Position numbers and translations under genes: made by a program. 64,000 nt of DNA, taken from NCBI RefSeq assembly GCF_001428865.1, contig NZ_LMIV01000002.1, positions 690,903 to 754,902 of the forward strand, in the 5' to 3' direction. Positions 9,134 through 17,659 of the stretch are shown here, in pieces (within the stretch, counting starts at the first letter, position 1; each line of letters begins with the position of its first letter). The notes beneath the pieces are model-generated. The model worked only from the letters and a program-made list of their open reading frames with translations, made no database searches and had not been told where the DNA came from. This DNA comes from Sphingomonas sp. Root241 (lineage in GTDB: Bacteria; Pseudomonadota; Alphaproteobacteria; Sphingomonadales; Sphingomonadaceae).

Positions 9134-9220
9134 CCATGTGCCCATCGCCGGCGGCGAGGAACCCGCGCCGTGACGGCGGGTTGCTGATACGCTGCCGGCG
9201 GAGAGGGAGGCGCAGGCCTC

Positions 9221-10018
9221 GTGAACGAAACGATGGATGCTATCGTCGCCGCCGGCGCACTCTGCAGCCTGTGCGCCGGGATGGCGACCGGGCTGGGCGC
9301 GATTCCCGTGCTGTTCATGCGCCAGCCGAGCGACCAGCAGCAGAATCTGCTGCTCGGCTTCGCGGCGGGGGTGATGCTGGCGGCGAGCTTCTTCTCGCTG
9401 ATCCTTCCCGCGATCGAAGTGGCCCGGCAACAGGGCGCGAGCCAGGCGGCGGCTTCGATCACCGTCGTCGCGGCGGTGCTGCTCGGCGCCTTCGTCATCG
9501 CCAAATTGAACGACTGGGTGCCGCCGCTCGACAAGCTCGGGCTAGGCCCGCCGGGCATTGCCGCGAGCACATCGGTGCGGCGGATCTGGCTGTTCGTCGC
9601 GGCGGTGACGCTGCACAATTTCCCCGAAGGGATGGCGGTGGGCGTGAGCTTCGGCGGCGGCGATTTCGACGCGGGACGAGTGACCGCGCTCGGCATCGGG
9701 CTGCAGAATATTCCGGAGGGGCTGGCGGTCGCGGTGGCGCTGACTTCGATCGGTTATGCGCGGATGCCGGCGGCGCTGATCGCGGCGGGGTCGGGACTGG
9801 TCGAGCCGGTGGCCGGACTGATCGGCGTGAGCATCGTCGCGGTCGCGCAGGCCTTCCTGCCCTGGGGGCTGGGGCTGGCGGCGGGGGCGATGATCTATGT
9901 CGTCGCGTCGGACATCATCCCGGACGCGCATGCCCGAATCAACGGCGGCGGCAAGGTAAGCACCGGGTTGATGATCGGGCTGGCGGCGATGATGTTTCTC
10001 GATACCACGTTCGGCTAG
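9221..10018 (+). CDS. ZIP-family divalent metal transporter
   Basis: The 265-residue inner-membrane protein has about eight hydrophobic helices. The two metal-site motifs of ZIP transporters are intact: HNFPEGMAVGV in helix IV and NIPEGLAVAVAL in helix V. The second has Asn where many homologues have His. Such proteins move zinc, iron or manganese into the cytoplasm. The frame begins with GTG, with GGGAGG about ten bases upstream; an ATG four codons later is the alternative. No metal-responsive operator was recognised upstream. Confidence 0.9.
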   Translation: MNETMDAIVAAGALCSLCAGMATGLGAIPVLFMRQPSDQQQNLLLGFAAGVMLAASFFSLILPAIEVARQQGASQAAASITVVAAVLLGAFVIAKLNDWVPPLDKLGLGPPGIAASTSVRRIWLFVAAVTLHNFPEGMAVGVSFGGGDFDAGRVTALGIGLQNIPEGLAVAVALTSIGYARMPAALIAAGSGLVEPVAGLIGVSIVAVAQAFLPWGLGLAAGAMIYVVASDIIPDAHARINGGGKVSTGLMIGLAAMMFLDTTFG

Positions 10019-10219
10019 ACGCGCGCGGTAGTTACTGGCGCGCTAGCCTCGATTGTTTTGAGGCCATGAAGTCAAGTATTTGATTTTATTGGGGACGATC
10101 TTTGCGGACGCGTCGCCGCAAGTCGGTTCTGTCCTATCTTTGTGTGTTCCGCTGTGGGACATTCCTGCGCGACTCGCGGAATTGCCAGGGGCGGCAGCCG
10201 TGCGTTTGGGGGGACGTGC

Positions 10220-11845
10220 ATGCGGCAAACCACCTTATCCGTGGCACTCGAGGTAAAGCCCGAGAGCTATGATCATTTGTCGTCGCTGCTCGACAAGTTG
10301 CGCGCGAAGCGCAGCACCAATCCGTCCGGGGGCGAAGGGCCGTTCGCGGATTTCCTGACGCGGGTGCCGGCGCTCCACTTCATGTCGCTGAGCGTGTTTC
10401 CCGGCTTCGACTATGATCCGCTGTTCGTGATCGAGGCCAATTTCGACGGGCCTGCGGGATCGTTCTGGGCGCAGCTGGAATCCGCGATCGGGCCGGATCT
10501 GCGCGCGATGCTGCGCTGCTGCAAATGCCCGCTCGACAATGACGGGCCGCTGTTCACGTCGATCGCCGGGCCCGATGCCCGCGCGCCGATCGCCCCCTAT
10601 CTCGAGCGCCGATCGCTGAAGCCGACGGTATTCCATCACGGCAATCGCGGGATGACGCGCGACCGCATCCTCGCCGAGCACAAATTGTTCGAGGCGACCC
10701 GGGTCGAGCTACGCTTCGCCAATGCCGATGGGGCGAACCCCTATCGCGTGCTTAGGCCAGCGCAGATCCATGCGAAGCTGCGCGGCACATTGCTCCCCGA
10801 TTTCGCCTGGCTCGACCAGCCTGCGCCGGCGCGCATCCCGCTCGCCGAGAATATCGGCGATTGGGTGCGGCTGATCGGCTTCATCGTCGCGGCGGTGTTC
10901 CTGTTGTCGGTGCCCGGACTGTTCCTCAACCTCGCCATGCCGTGGGATCGCTATCTGATCCTGCTGGCGGTGGTGTTCGTCGGCATCGCGCTGCGGCTCA
11001 AGCAGATCGGCGGCGCACTGCCCGGAACCGAGGTCGCGACGCGATTCAGCTTCCTGAAGTTCTTCTTCAGCCAGCTGATCCCGCTCGTCTTGTTCGTGCT
11101 TGGCTATCTGGTGGTCGCGGTGGCGATCGGCACGCCGGCGTCGATGCTGCTTACTGCGCGCAACTTCGATGCGGCGTGGCACGGGATGATCATTTGGCTG
11201 CTCTGGGGACTTGCGAGCGCGCCGGTGACGGTGGCGATCATCGTGCTGTGGCTGCGCACGCTGGAACGCCGCGACGCTTCGCAGGACGCACCGCTCGTCG
11301 ATCCGAAGATGCTGCGCGAAATGGCGCGGCGCGAGGACTGGATTCCGCAGAACCACATGGGATCTTTGGTGTCGATCAAGCCCGGCGCCCTGCGCATGAT
11401 CCTGATCCGTGCGGGGCATCGCGGGCTCGGCCTGGTGCTGCGGATCCAGGCGCGGAGCGGCTATCTCGGCTCGATGCGCACGATCCATTTCGCGCATTGG
11501 GCGATGGTCAACAACAAGTCGCGCCTCATGTTCTTCTCGAACTTCGATCAGACCTGGGAGAGCTATCTCGACGATTTCATCGAGAAGGCACATGCCGGGC
11601 TGACCCTGGCGTGGTGCTGCGGCGTGGGCTTTCCGCCGACCCGGTTCCTGGTGAAGGACGGTGCGAGCCATGGCCGCCAGTTCAAGGAATGGGCGCGCCA
11701 TTCGATGACGGTCAGCCGCTTCTGGTACTCGGCGTACAAGGACCTCACCGCCGAGCAGATCGAGCGGAATTTCCGCATCGCGATGGGCTTACGCAAGCCA
11801 GCACTCTCGGACAAGGACGCCGCTTTGTGGATCAACGACCTGTGA
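10220..11845 (+). CDS. Unrecognised membrane protein, first gene of the DyP peroxidase-P450 operon
   Basis: I do not recognise this 541-residue protein. It has two soluble parts separated by four predicted membrane helices (about residues 217-240, 243-260, 283-304 and 322-346). The N-terminal part carries a cysteine cluster at 100-103 (CCKC) and a histidine pair at 139-140. The C-terminal part has HFAHWAMVNNKSRLMFFSN at 423-441 followed by an acidic, aromatic stretch. The alternation of strands and helices could be a ferredoxin-like fold, the fold of DyP domains, but this is speculation. The ATG at 10220 follows a run of Gs. Its stop overlaps the GTG of the peroxidase gene by four bases, so the two are translationally coupled. 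It may anchor the enzymes to the membrane or present a lipid substrate. Confidence 0.82.
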   Translation: MRQTTLSVALEVKPESYDHLSSLLDKLRAKRSTNPSGGEGPFADFLTRVPALHFMSLSVFPGFDYDPLFVIEANFDGPAGSFWAQLESAIGPDLRAMLRCCKCPLDNDGPLFTSIAGPDARAPIAPYLERRSLKPTVFHHGNRGMTRDRILAEHKLFEATRVELRFANADGANPYRVLRPAQIHAKLRGTLLPDFAWLDQPAPARIPLAENIGDWVRLIGFIVAAVFLLSVPGLFLNLAMPWDRYLILLAVVFVGIALRLKQIGGALPGTEVATRFSFLKFFFSQLIPLVLFVLGYLVVAVAIGTPASMLLTARNFDAAWHGMIIWLLWGLASAPVTVAIIVLWLRTLERRDASQDAPLVDPKMLREMARREDWIPQNHMGSLVSIKPGALRMILIRAGHRGLGLVLRIQARSGYLGSMRTIHFAHWAMVNNKSRLMFFSNFDQTWESYLDDFIEKAHAGLTLAWCCGVGFPPTRFLVKDGASHGRQFKEWARHSMTVSRFWYSAYKDLTAEQIERNFRIAMGLRKPALSDKDAALWINDL

Positions 11846-13443
11846 GCGCCGTACCGCAAAAGGGCCCGCCGAGCTGGCGGCTCGCTCCCCCGCACGACAA
11901 ATTGACGCAGGGCATGGTGGTGAGCGGGTTCGCATCGCTGCCCACCGGCCGCGCCTTGTTCCTGAAATTCGACTGGAAGGGCGTGGCGAAGAAGAAGGGC
12001 GGCGCCTGGCTGGCGGCGCTGTATGAGGTGGCGCCGATCAGCGATGCCGACGGGCGCGAGGAGCGCTCGGCGGGACTGGGCCTCACCTGGGAAGGGATGC
12101 GCAAGATGGGGCTGTCCCCCAATGCGCTCGCCTCGTTCGACCGGCCGTTCAAGGAAGGCATGTTCCAGGAGGACCGGCTGCGCCGGCTCGGCGACCGGCG
12201 CGAGGACAAATGGCTAGAGACGGTGATCCCCGGCGGGCCGAAATGGAGCGGCAACACCCCGCTCGACGATGCTGCGGTCGATGACGAGGCACGCGCATTC
12301 GACGACGAGGAGAAGATCGTCGAGGCGCGCATCACCACACCGATCACCGTGCATGCCCTGCTGCTCCTCTACGAGAAGGACGAGGAGACCGCCGAAGCCT
12401 GGTGCAAGACGGTGGGCGATGCGCTGGCGCCGTTCGACGTGAAGATCGTCCATGGCCTGCCGCTCGATCTGCGCCCCGACGAGCGCGGGATCGCGCGCGA
12501 GCATTTCGGCTTCGCCGACGGTGTCTCGCAGCCCGCGCCGTTCGAGGCGGGCACGGTGATCGTGAAGGGCGGGGCGGACTATCCCAAGGATCCGTGGAAC
12601 GGCGTGCCGCTCGGCGAAGTGCTGATGGGGCATGAGAACGGCCATCACGAGATCGCGCTCGGGCCGGTCGTGGTCGATTCGGCCGAGGGCCGCGCCGCCG
12701 GGCTGCCGCCGCATCCGCGCGGCGAGGGCTTTCTCGATCTCGGGCTCGACGGCAGCTATATGGTGGTGCGCGAGCTCAAGCAGGACGTCACCAAATTCTG
12801 GGAATCGATGCATGCTGGGGCCGAGCGGATCAACCAGCGCGATCCCCAGCATGGCGGGCATATCAATGCCGACTGGATCGCCAACCGCGTGATCGGCCGC
12901 GACCTCAACGGCAATCTGCTGTGCCCGATGAGCCCCACCGGGGTGCTTCCGGTCGACAAATACAACCAGCCGGACAACGACTTCCTGTTCTACGATCGCG
13001 ATCGGCTCGGTCATGGCTGTCCGCTGGGAAGCCATGTCCGCCGCGGCAACCCGCGCGACGGCCTCGCGCCCAAGCCGAGCGACAAGCAGACCTTGCTCGA
13101 TGCGTCGAACAACCATCGCATCCTGCGGCGTGGGCGCAAATACGGGCCGACGATCGCGGATCCGTTGAAGGACGACGGCGCGGATCGCGGGCTGCTGTTC
13201 ATCTGCCTCAACACCGACATCACCCGGCAGTTCGAGTTCGTCCAGCAGACCTGGATGCTCAACCAGAACTTCGCCTTCCTGTATGACGAGGCCGATCCGC
13301 TGCTCGGGCCCAAGGGGACCCTGACCATCCCCCAGGAGCCGTTGCGGCGGATCATCGAGGTCGACTCGTTCGTGAAGATGGCGGGCGGCGAATATTTCTT
13401 CCTGCCGAGCATGCCGGCGCTTCGCTATCTGGCATCGCTATGA
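11842..13443 (+). CDS. DyP-type heme peroxidase
   Basis: The 533-residue protein matches the dye-decolorizing peroxidase family. The distal GxxDG motif is GFADG at residues 223-227 with catalytic Asp226. The proximal heme ligand is probably His398 in CPLGSHVRRGNPR. NNHRILRRGRKYG after residue 423 and LNTDITRQFEFVQQ near 456 are also family-like. It is longer than EfeB/YfeX-type enzymes and has an extended N-terminal part. It has no Tat or Sec signal, so it should be cytoplasmic. It starts with GTG overlapping the previous stop and ends in ATGA shared with the P450 gene. The enzyme would use H2O2 or an organic peroxide; its true substrate is unknown. Confidence 0.9.
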   Translation: MSAVPQKGPPSWRLAPPHDKLTQGMVVSGFASLPTGRALFLKFDWKGVAKKKGGAWLAALYEVAPISDADGREERSAGLGLTWEGMRKMGLSPNALASFDRPFKEGMFQEDRLRRLGDRREDKWLETVIPGGPKWSGNTPLDDAAVDDEARAFDDEEKIVEARITTPITVHALLLLYEKDEETAEAWCKTVGDALAPFDVKIVHGLPLDLRPDERGIAREHFGFADGVSQPAPFEAGTVIVKGGADYPKDPWNGVPLGEVLMGHENGHHEIALGPVVVDSAEGRAAGLPPHPRGEGFLDLGLDGSYMVVRELKQDVTKFWESMHAGAERINQRDPQHGGHINADWIANRVIGRDLNGNLLCPMSPTGVLPVDKYNQPDNDFLFYDRDRLGHGCPLGSHVRRGNPRDGLAPKPSDKQTLLDASNNHRILRRGRKYGPTIADPLKDDGADRGLLFICLNTDITRQFEFVQQTWMLNQNFAFLYDEADPLLGPKGTLTIPQEPLRRIIEVDSFVKMAGGEYFFLPSMPALRYLASL

Positions 13444-14675
13444 ACGCGCTCACTTCCCGCGACGTGCTCCGCCCGGGGCCCAAGGGGTTCAAGGCCTTCG
13501 CGCAGCGCATGGTGCTCGCGTTGATGCCGCACTTCTTCACCTTCCTGCGACGCTGGAAGCCGGTGATGAAGCTGGGCAACAATTATCTCACCTCGCGCTA
13601 CGACGATGTCCGCGAGGTGTTCGCCACCGATCCGGCGTTCGGCGTGATCTACAAGCCGCACCTCGACGTGATCATGGGCGATCAGCCTTTCTTCCTCGGC
13701 ATGGCCGATACCGACCAGTATCGCCACGACACCGATGCGATGCGCAAGGTGGTGCGGCCCGACGATCTGCCGAAGCTCGCGGCGCAGACCGAGGCGCAGG
13801 CCGCGCAGATCGTCGCGCAGGCCGGCGGCAAGATCGATGTCGTCGACACGCTGGTGCGGCGCGTGACCTTCACGATGCTGGGCGATTATCTGGGCGTGCC
13901 CGATCCGCCGGGCGGCGACCTGCGCGTCTGGGGAACGCGGCTGTTCGAATTCCAGTTCGTCGATCAGGGCAATGATGTCGAGCTGCGCAAGGAGGTCGAC
14001 CAGATCGCTCCGGCGCTGCGCCTCCACATCCAGAACGAAATCGCGCGGCGGCGCATCGATCCGGGCAAGGACGATGTGCTGTCGCGCTGCCTCGCGCTGC
14101 AGGCGGAGGGCGACGCGGCTTATTCCGACGATTTCATCCGCACCTCGCTGATGGGATTCATCGTCGGCGGGCCGCCGCAGCCGCCGATGGTGGTACCGCA
14201 GGCGATGGAGCAATTGCTGCGCCGACCCAAGGTGCTGGCCGAGGCGCAGGCCGCGGCGCGGGCCGACGATGACGAGCGCCTGCGCCGTTATGTCCTGGAG
14301 GCGATGCGCTTCGATCCGCTCGCACCGGGGCTGCCGCGCGTGGCGCTGACCGACTGGACGCTCGGCAAGGGCACGTCGCACGCGGCGACGATCCCCGCCG
14401 GCGCGCAGGTGCTCGCCGCCTTCGCCTCGGCGATGATGGATCCGCGCCGCGTCGCCAACCCGAGGGTGTTCTACCCCGACCGGCCGGCGAGCGATTACAT
14501 GCATTTCGGCTTCGGGCTGCACGAATGCTTCGGGCGGCACATCAATCAGGCGACGCTGCACCTGATGCTCAAGCCGCTGCTCAAACAGCCCAATCTGCGC
14601 CGCGCGCCGGGACGCGAGGGCAAATTGAGCAAGAACGGTCCGTTCGCCGAGCGGCTCGTCGTCACCTACGGCTAG
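13440..14675 (+). CDS. Atypical cytochrome P450, third gene of the DyP-P450 operon
   Basis: The 411-residue protein has the P450 heme-binding loop FGFGLHECFG (residues 356-365, Cys363) and the ExxR motif EAMR (287-290). The I-helix oxygen-activation motif, normally AGxDT or AGxET, reads GGPPQ at 243-247: both the acid and the alcohol are missing and prolines break the helix. P450s without this pair often act on peroxides (CYP152 peroxygenases, CYP74 and prostacyclin synthase). Coupling to a peroxidase gene by a four-base overlap fits peroxide chemistry better than classical monooxygenation. No redox partner is inside the operon, although a ferredoxin lies at 17215 and an FNR at 32970. Confidence 0.92.
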   Translation: MNALTSRDVLRPGPKGFKAFAQRMVLALMPHFFTFLRRWKPVMKLGNNYLTSRYDDVREVFATDPAFGVIYKPHLDVIMGDQPFFLGMADTDQYRHDTDAMRKVVRPDDLPKLAAQTEAQAAQIVAQAGGKIDVVDTLVRRVTFTMLGDYLGVPDPPGGDLRVWGTRLFEFQFVDQGNDVELRKEVDQIAPALRLHIQNEIARRRIDPGKDDVLSRCLALQAEGDAAYSDDFIRTSLMGFIVGGPPQPPMVVPQAMEQLLRRPKVLAEAQAAARADDDERLRRYVLEAMRFDPLAPGLPRVALTDWTLGKGTSHAATIPAGAQVLAAFASAMMDPRRVANPRVFYPDRPASDYMHFGFGLHECFGRHINQATLHLMLKPLLKQPNLRRAPGREGKLSKNGPFAERLVVTYG

Positions 14676-14779
14676 CGCGAACGGGGAACCTCCCCGGCCT
14701 GCATGCCCGTCGGCCGCTCTTGTGGAGTCGTGTTTTATCCCGGCTTTCCGCGCGAGGCCGGCTGGGCTAGCGGAGAATC

Positions 14780-15673
14780 ATGGCTTCAACCGTATCGCTG
14801 ATCGCCGGGATCGAACTTGGCGGCACCAAATGCATCGCGTTGCTCGGCACCGGCCCCGGCGACGTGCGGGCGCAGCAAGTGATACCGACCACCGACCCGG
14901 CGACGACGCTGGCGGCGATCGAGGCAGTGCTCGACGACTGGGCATTCGACGCGATCGGCGTGGCCAGCTTCGGTCCGCTCCAGCTTGGCACCGGTGCACC
15001 GGATTATGGCGCGATCACCGCGACGACCAAGCCGGGTTGGTCGGGCACCGATCTCGTGCGGCGTCTGGAGGCGCGCTACGGCAAGCCGATCGGCTTCCAG
15101 ACCGACGTCAACGGCGCGGCTTTGGCCGAAGGACGCTGGGGCGCGGCGCGGGGAATGGTGACGCATGCATACCTCACCATCGGCACCGGCGTCGGCGTCG
15201 GGCTGGTCGCCGGCGGACGGCCGGTGCAGGGCGTGGCGCATGGCGAGGCGGGGCATATGCGCGTGCCGCGCGCGGCGGGTGACACCTATGCCGGCTGGTG
15301 CCGCTTCCATGGCGACTGCGTAGAAGGGCTGATCTCGGGCCCGGCGCTCGCCGAGCGTTTCGGCTGCCCGGGCAAGGAATTGCCGCATGACGGGCCCGAA
15401 TGGGATTTGTTCGTCCACGACCTAAGCGGGCTGCTCCACAATCTGGTCACGGTAGCCGCGCCCGAGCGGATCGCGATCGGAGGCGGCGTGATCGCGGCGC
15501 GCGAGCATCTCTTCCTGCGGCTGCGCGCGCGGCTGGCGGAGAGCCTGGGCGGCTATGGTTCGCTCGCCGGCTATGCCGCGGAGCTGGACGAGAGACTGGG
15601 CCCGCCGGGGCTCGGGCCGATGGCGGGACCGCTGGGGGCACTGGCGGTGGGGCTGGGAGCGGTCGGCGCCTGA
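14780..15673 (+). CDS. ROK-family sugar kinase, fructokinase-like
   Basis: The 297-residue cytoplasmic kinase phosphorylates a hexose with ATP. The N-terminal phosphate-binding motif is GIELGGTKC, and a second loop is IGTGVGVGLVAGG. GEAGHMRVPR followed by CRFHGDCVEGLISGPAL forms the His/Cys zinc site found in ROK kinases; this form is typical of Zymomonas-type fructokinase. It would feed fructose, or possibly glucose or mannose, into glycolysis. It stands alone, downstream of the P450 operon, with only a weak ribosome site (GGAGAA) before the ATG. Confidence 0.87.
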   Translation: MASTVSLIAGIELGGTKCIALLGTGPGDVRAQQVIPTTDPATTLAAIEAVLDDWAFDAIGVASFGPLQLGTGAPDYGAITATTKPGWSGTDLVRRLEARYGKPIGFQTDVNGAALAEGRWGAARGMVTHAYLTIGTGVGVGLVAGGRPVQGVAHGEAGHMRVPRAAGDTYAGWCRFHGDCVEGLISGPALAERFGCPGKELPHDGPEWDLFVHDLSGLLHNLVTVAAPERIAIGGGVIAAREHLFLRLRARLAESLGGYGSLAGYAAELDERLGPPGLGPMAGPLGALAVGLGAVGA

Positions 15674-15761
15674 GATGGGCTTCCCCGATGTGGCTGTGCC
15701 GCTGGTTCGGCAACTGGCTGCAACGTCCGGGATTGGCGGAAAGCGGTTATATCTCCACCTC

Positions 15762-15835
15762 GTGCTCCTGCGAAAGCGGGAGCCCAGGATGGTGACGGGC
15801 TGCACGACCCTGGGCTCCTGCTTTCGAAGGAGCAC
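15762..15835. repeat. Palindromic intergenic element (CCTGGGCTCCTGCTTTCG family), copy 1
   Basis: Two inverted arms of about 27 bases (15762-15788 and 15808-15835) surround a short spacer. Each arm contains the CTCCTGC/AAAGC motif. The right arm recurs at 28109-28136, differing by one base. It lies between the convergent ROK kinase and hypothetical genes and may terminate both. The remaining bases of the 15674-15949 gap show nothing recognisable. Confidence 0.75.
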
Positions 15836-15949
15836 TGAATTCCAACAATTGGGGCGCGAGCGGTCATTCGCTGAATCCGCGAGCATTCGCTCTGGAACCG
15901 TTGATCTGGAAGCGACCCATTCCCGCGTTTCGAAGTCACACCTCCCGAC

Positions 15950-16402
15950 CTAGTCCTTGCAAACCGGGACGAGAACCATGGTCATGGGCGCGCCACCAAA
16001 ATTGGGGATCATCCGGTTTTCCACTCCGACGTTCTTGCAGGTTTTACCTTGCCGGTTCACGAGCGGTGGCGCGCTGCGGCGCTTTGTGGCCCGCGCGGTT
16101 TGATTGCCCTCTCCAGTCAATGGCGGACACACGCCCTCGGCGACGAGCCGTCTGCGGAAGCGGTTTCCTTCTTCCGTGGCCCAGGCATCCGCATCTGCCT
16201 TGCCCCGGACACGTAGCCGTCGCTGGTACTCGATGACCATTCGCCGCTTCTCGGTGGGAGATAGCGCATCCATCGAACACGGGCGCGACACGCGCTGGAT
16301 CTTGCTGCCGGTGCGGCCGGCAATGGCATCAGGTGGCGCGTCCGCGGGGATGGGCGCCGGTGAGCCGATGAACAGAAGCGCAAACAGCAGATCCGATGGC
16401 AC
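15950..16402 (-). CDS. Secreted or exported hypothetical protein
   Basis: I do not recognise this 150-residue protein. It begins with a plausible signal sequence (VPSDLLFALLFIGSPAPIPA), then a charged middle part (EKRRMVIEYQRRLRVRGKAD). The tail contains two cysteines that could pair, in GKTCKNVGVENRM and the terminal LVPVCKD. The GTG start at 16402 was chosen because CAGGAA lies about six bases upstream and because the hydrophobic N-terminus then comes first; a longer frame reaches 16522. It is convergent with the ROK kinase. Confidence 0.6.
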   Translation of the reverse strand: MPSDLLFALLFIGSPAPIPADAPPDAIAGRTGSKIQRVSRPCSMDALSPTEKRRMVIEYQRRLRVRGKADADAWATEEGNRFRRRLVAEGVCPPLTGEGNQTARATKRRSAPPLVNRQGKTCKNVGVENRMIPNFGGAPMTMVLVPVCKD

Positions 16403-16527
16403 GCTCGATTCCTGACGAGGCGAGGGTGCCCCATGCGCAGTCTCGCTATCCAATGTGTCGGAATCAATCGCCGCGAATAGAGTGGGCGCGCAGACCGCAC
16501 GGCTCGGCTCGATCGCGGACATCCGCG

Positions 16528-17151
16528 TCAGATCACGGCCATGTCGATCTTATAGTGGTGCCATGCGAAGATCGCCGCCGCGCCGCGGTGCGGGCTCCAC
16601 GGGGCCGACCATTCGCGCAGCATCTTTTCCGACGGGCGCTCGGCATGGCCGAGGATGCGGCCGATCTCGATCTGTACCGCGAGGTCGCCCGCCGGCCAAA
16701 TGTCGGGCCGCCCTTCGGCGAAGAGCAGATAGATTTCGGCGGACCAGCGGCCGATGCCCTTGATCCGGGTGAGCGCGGCGATTGCTTCCTCGTCATCGGC
16801 AGGCAGGCTGGCGAGACCGAGCCGGCCGCTCGTCACTTCCTCGGCGAGGCTGCGGGCGTAGCTCACTTTTTGGCGCGAAAGACCGGCGGCACGCAGCGTC
16901 TCGTCGGAGGCGCTCGCCACCGTGCCCGGATCGGTGAGGTCGCCCAGCGCCGCCGCGAGCTTGTTCCAGATCGATTGCGCCGCGGCGACGCTGACCTGCT
17001 GGCCGACGATCGTGCGCAGCAAGGTCTCGTAGCCGCGGTCGCGGATTCGGGGTTGGGGGTAGCCTGCGCGTTCGAGGGCGACGGCGAAGGCGGGTTCGAC
17101 CCTGGCGAGTGCGTCGATCGCGCTTTTGATCTGGGTTTCGCTCAGGCCCAT
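16528..17151 (-). CDS. DNA-3-methyladenine glycosylase II-like (AlkA, HhH-GPD superfamily)
   Basis: The 207-residue enzyme removes alkylated bases from DNA to start base-excision repair. The helix-hairpin-helix is TRIKGIGRWSAEIYL (residues 128-142), and the catalytic aspartate is Asp156 in WPAGDLAVQ, the usual spacing for HhH-GPD glycosylases. IVGQQVSVAAAQSIW (48-62) matches the conserved substrate-pocket helix. It lacks the N-terminal domain of E. coli AlkA, as short bacterial homologues do. ATG 17151 has AAGGA at good spacing; an in-frame ATG at 17160 is less well placed. It is divergent from the ferredoxin gene, sharing a 63-base promoter region. Confidence 0.88.
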   Translation of the reverse strand: MGLSETQIKSAIDALARVEPAFAVALERAGYPQPRIRDRGYETLLRTIVGQQVSVAAAQSIWNKLAAALGDLTDPGTVASASDETLRAAGLSRQKVSYARSLAEEVTSGRLGLASLPADDEEAIAALTRIKGIGRWSAEIYLLFAEGRPDIWPAGDLAVQIEIGRILGHAERPSEKMLREWSAPWSPHRGAAAIFAWHHYKIDMAVI

Positions 17152-17214
17152 GGCGGGCATCCTTGAAACGAGGGGGCTTCGGCGGCATGGACGAGACCGA
17201 CCAAGGAGAATTGC

Positions 17215-17532
17215 ATGCCCAAGCTTATCGTCGTGACCAGGGAAGGGGAAGAACGCGAAGTCATGGGCGAAGCGGGCCTCAGCGTGATGGAAGTGATCCG
17301 CGACAACGGGTTCGACGAATTGCTCGCGATCTGCGGCGGCTGCTGCAGTTGCGCGACTTGCCACGTCCATGTCGATCCGGAATTTGCGGCCAAACTGCCG
17401 CCGATGAGCGAGGACGAGAACGATCTGCTCGACAGCTCGTCGGATCGCGACGAACGCTCGCGGCTGTCGTGCCAGCTCCAGTTCACGCCCGCGCTCGACG
17501 GTCTCCGGGTGACGATCGCCGCCGAGGACTGA
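17215..17532 (+). CDS. 2Fe-2S ferredoxin, adrenodoxin/ISC type
   Basis: The 105-residue electron carrier has the cluster motif Cys-x5-Cys-x2-Cys at residues 40-49 ([10 protein letters not shown]) and the fourth ligand in RLSCQLQ. There are two extra cysteines (43, 44) inside the first loop. HVHVDPEF and [13 protein letters not shown] are typical of vertebrate-type ferredoxins that serve P450s or iron-sulfur assembly. A clear AAGGAG precedes the ATG. It could reduce the P450 at 13440, although that protein looks peroxide-driven, so this pairing is only a possibility. Confidence 0.92.
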   Translation: MPKLIVVTREGEEREVMGEAGLSVMEVIRDNGFDELLAICGGCCSCATCHVHVDPEFAAKLPPMSEDENDLLDSSSDRDERSRLSCQLQFTPALDGLRVTIAAED

Positions 17533-17585
17533 GCCACGGCGGCGATTTGGAGCGGGACCGGGCTGAGGACTCATCTTCAAAACCC

Positions 17586-17611
17586 GTCATCCCCGCTTTC
17601 GCGGGGATGAC
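17586..17611. terminator. Perfect 11-bp hairpin between convergent genes
   Basis: GTCATCCCCGC pairs perfectly with GCGGGGATGAC around a TTTC loop. It is followed by AAAAA on the plus strand and GGGTTTT on the minus strand. The sequence resembles common sphingomonad palindromes and sits between the ferredoxin gene and the facing lipoprotein gene. Confidence 0.7.
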
Positions 17612-17659
17612 AAAAAGGGGCAGGCCGAAGCTAAATCAATAATTTGAACAGGTTCGCAC

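Noticed and set aside
5928..9137. A 1069-codon open frame on the minus strand across the TonB receptor gene
   Set aside because: It is the antisense shadow of a real receptor gene. Its product would be rich in Arg, Ala and His without any domain, which is typical of GC-rich DNA.
10861..11841. Upstream extension of the DyP frame to 10861
   Set aside because: The extension lies inside the membrane protein gene in another frame and has shadow-like composition. The GTG overlapping the previous stop is the natural start.
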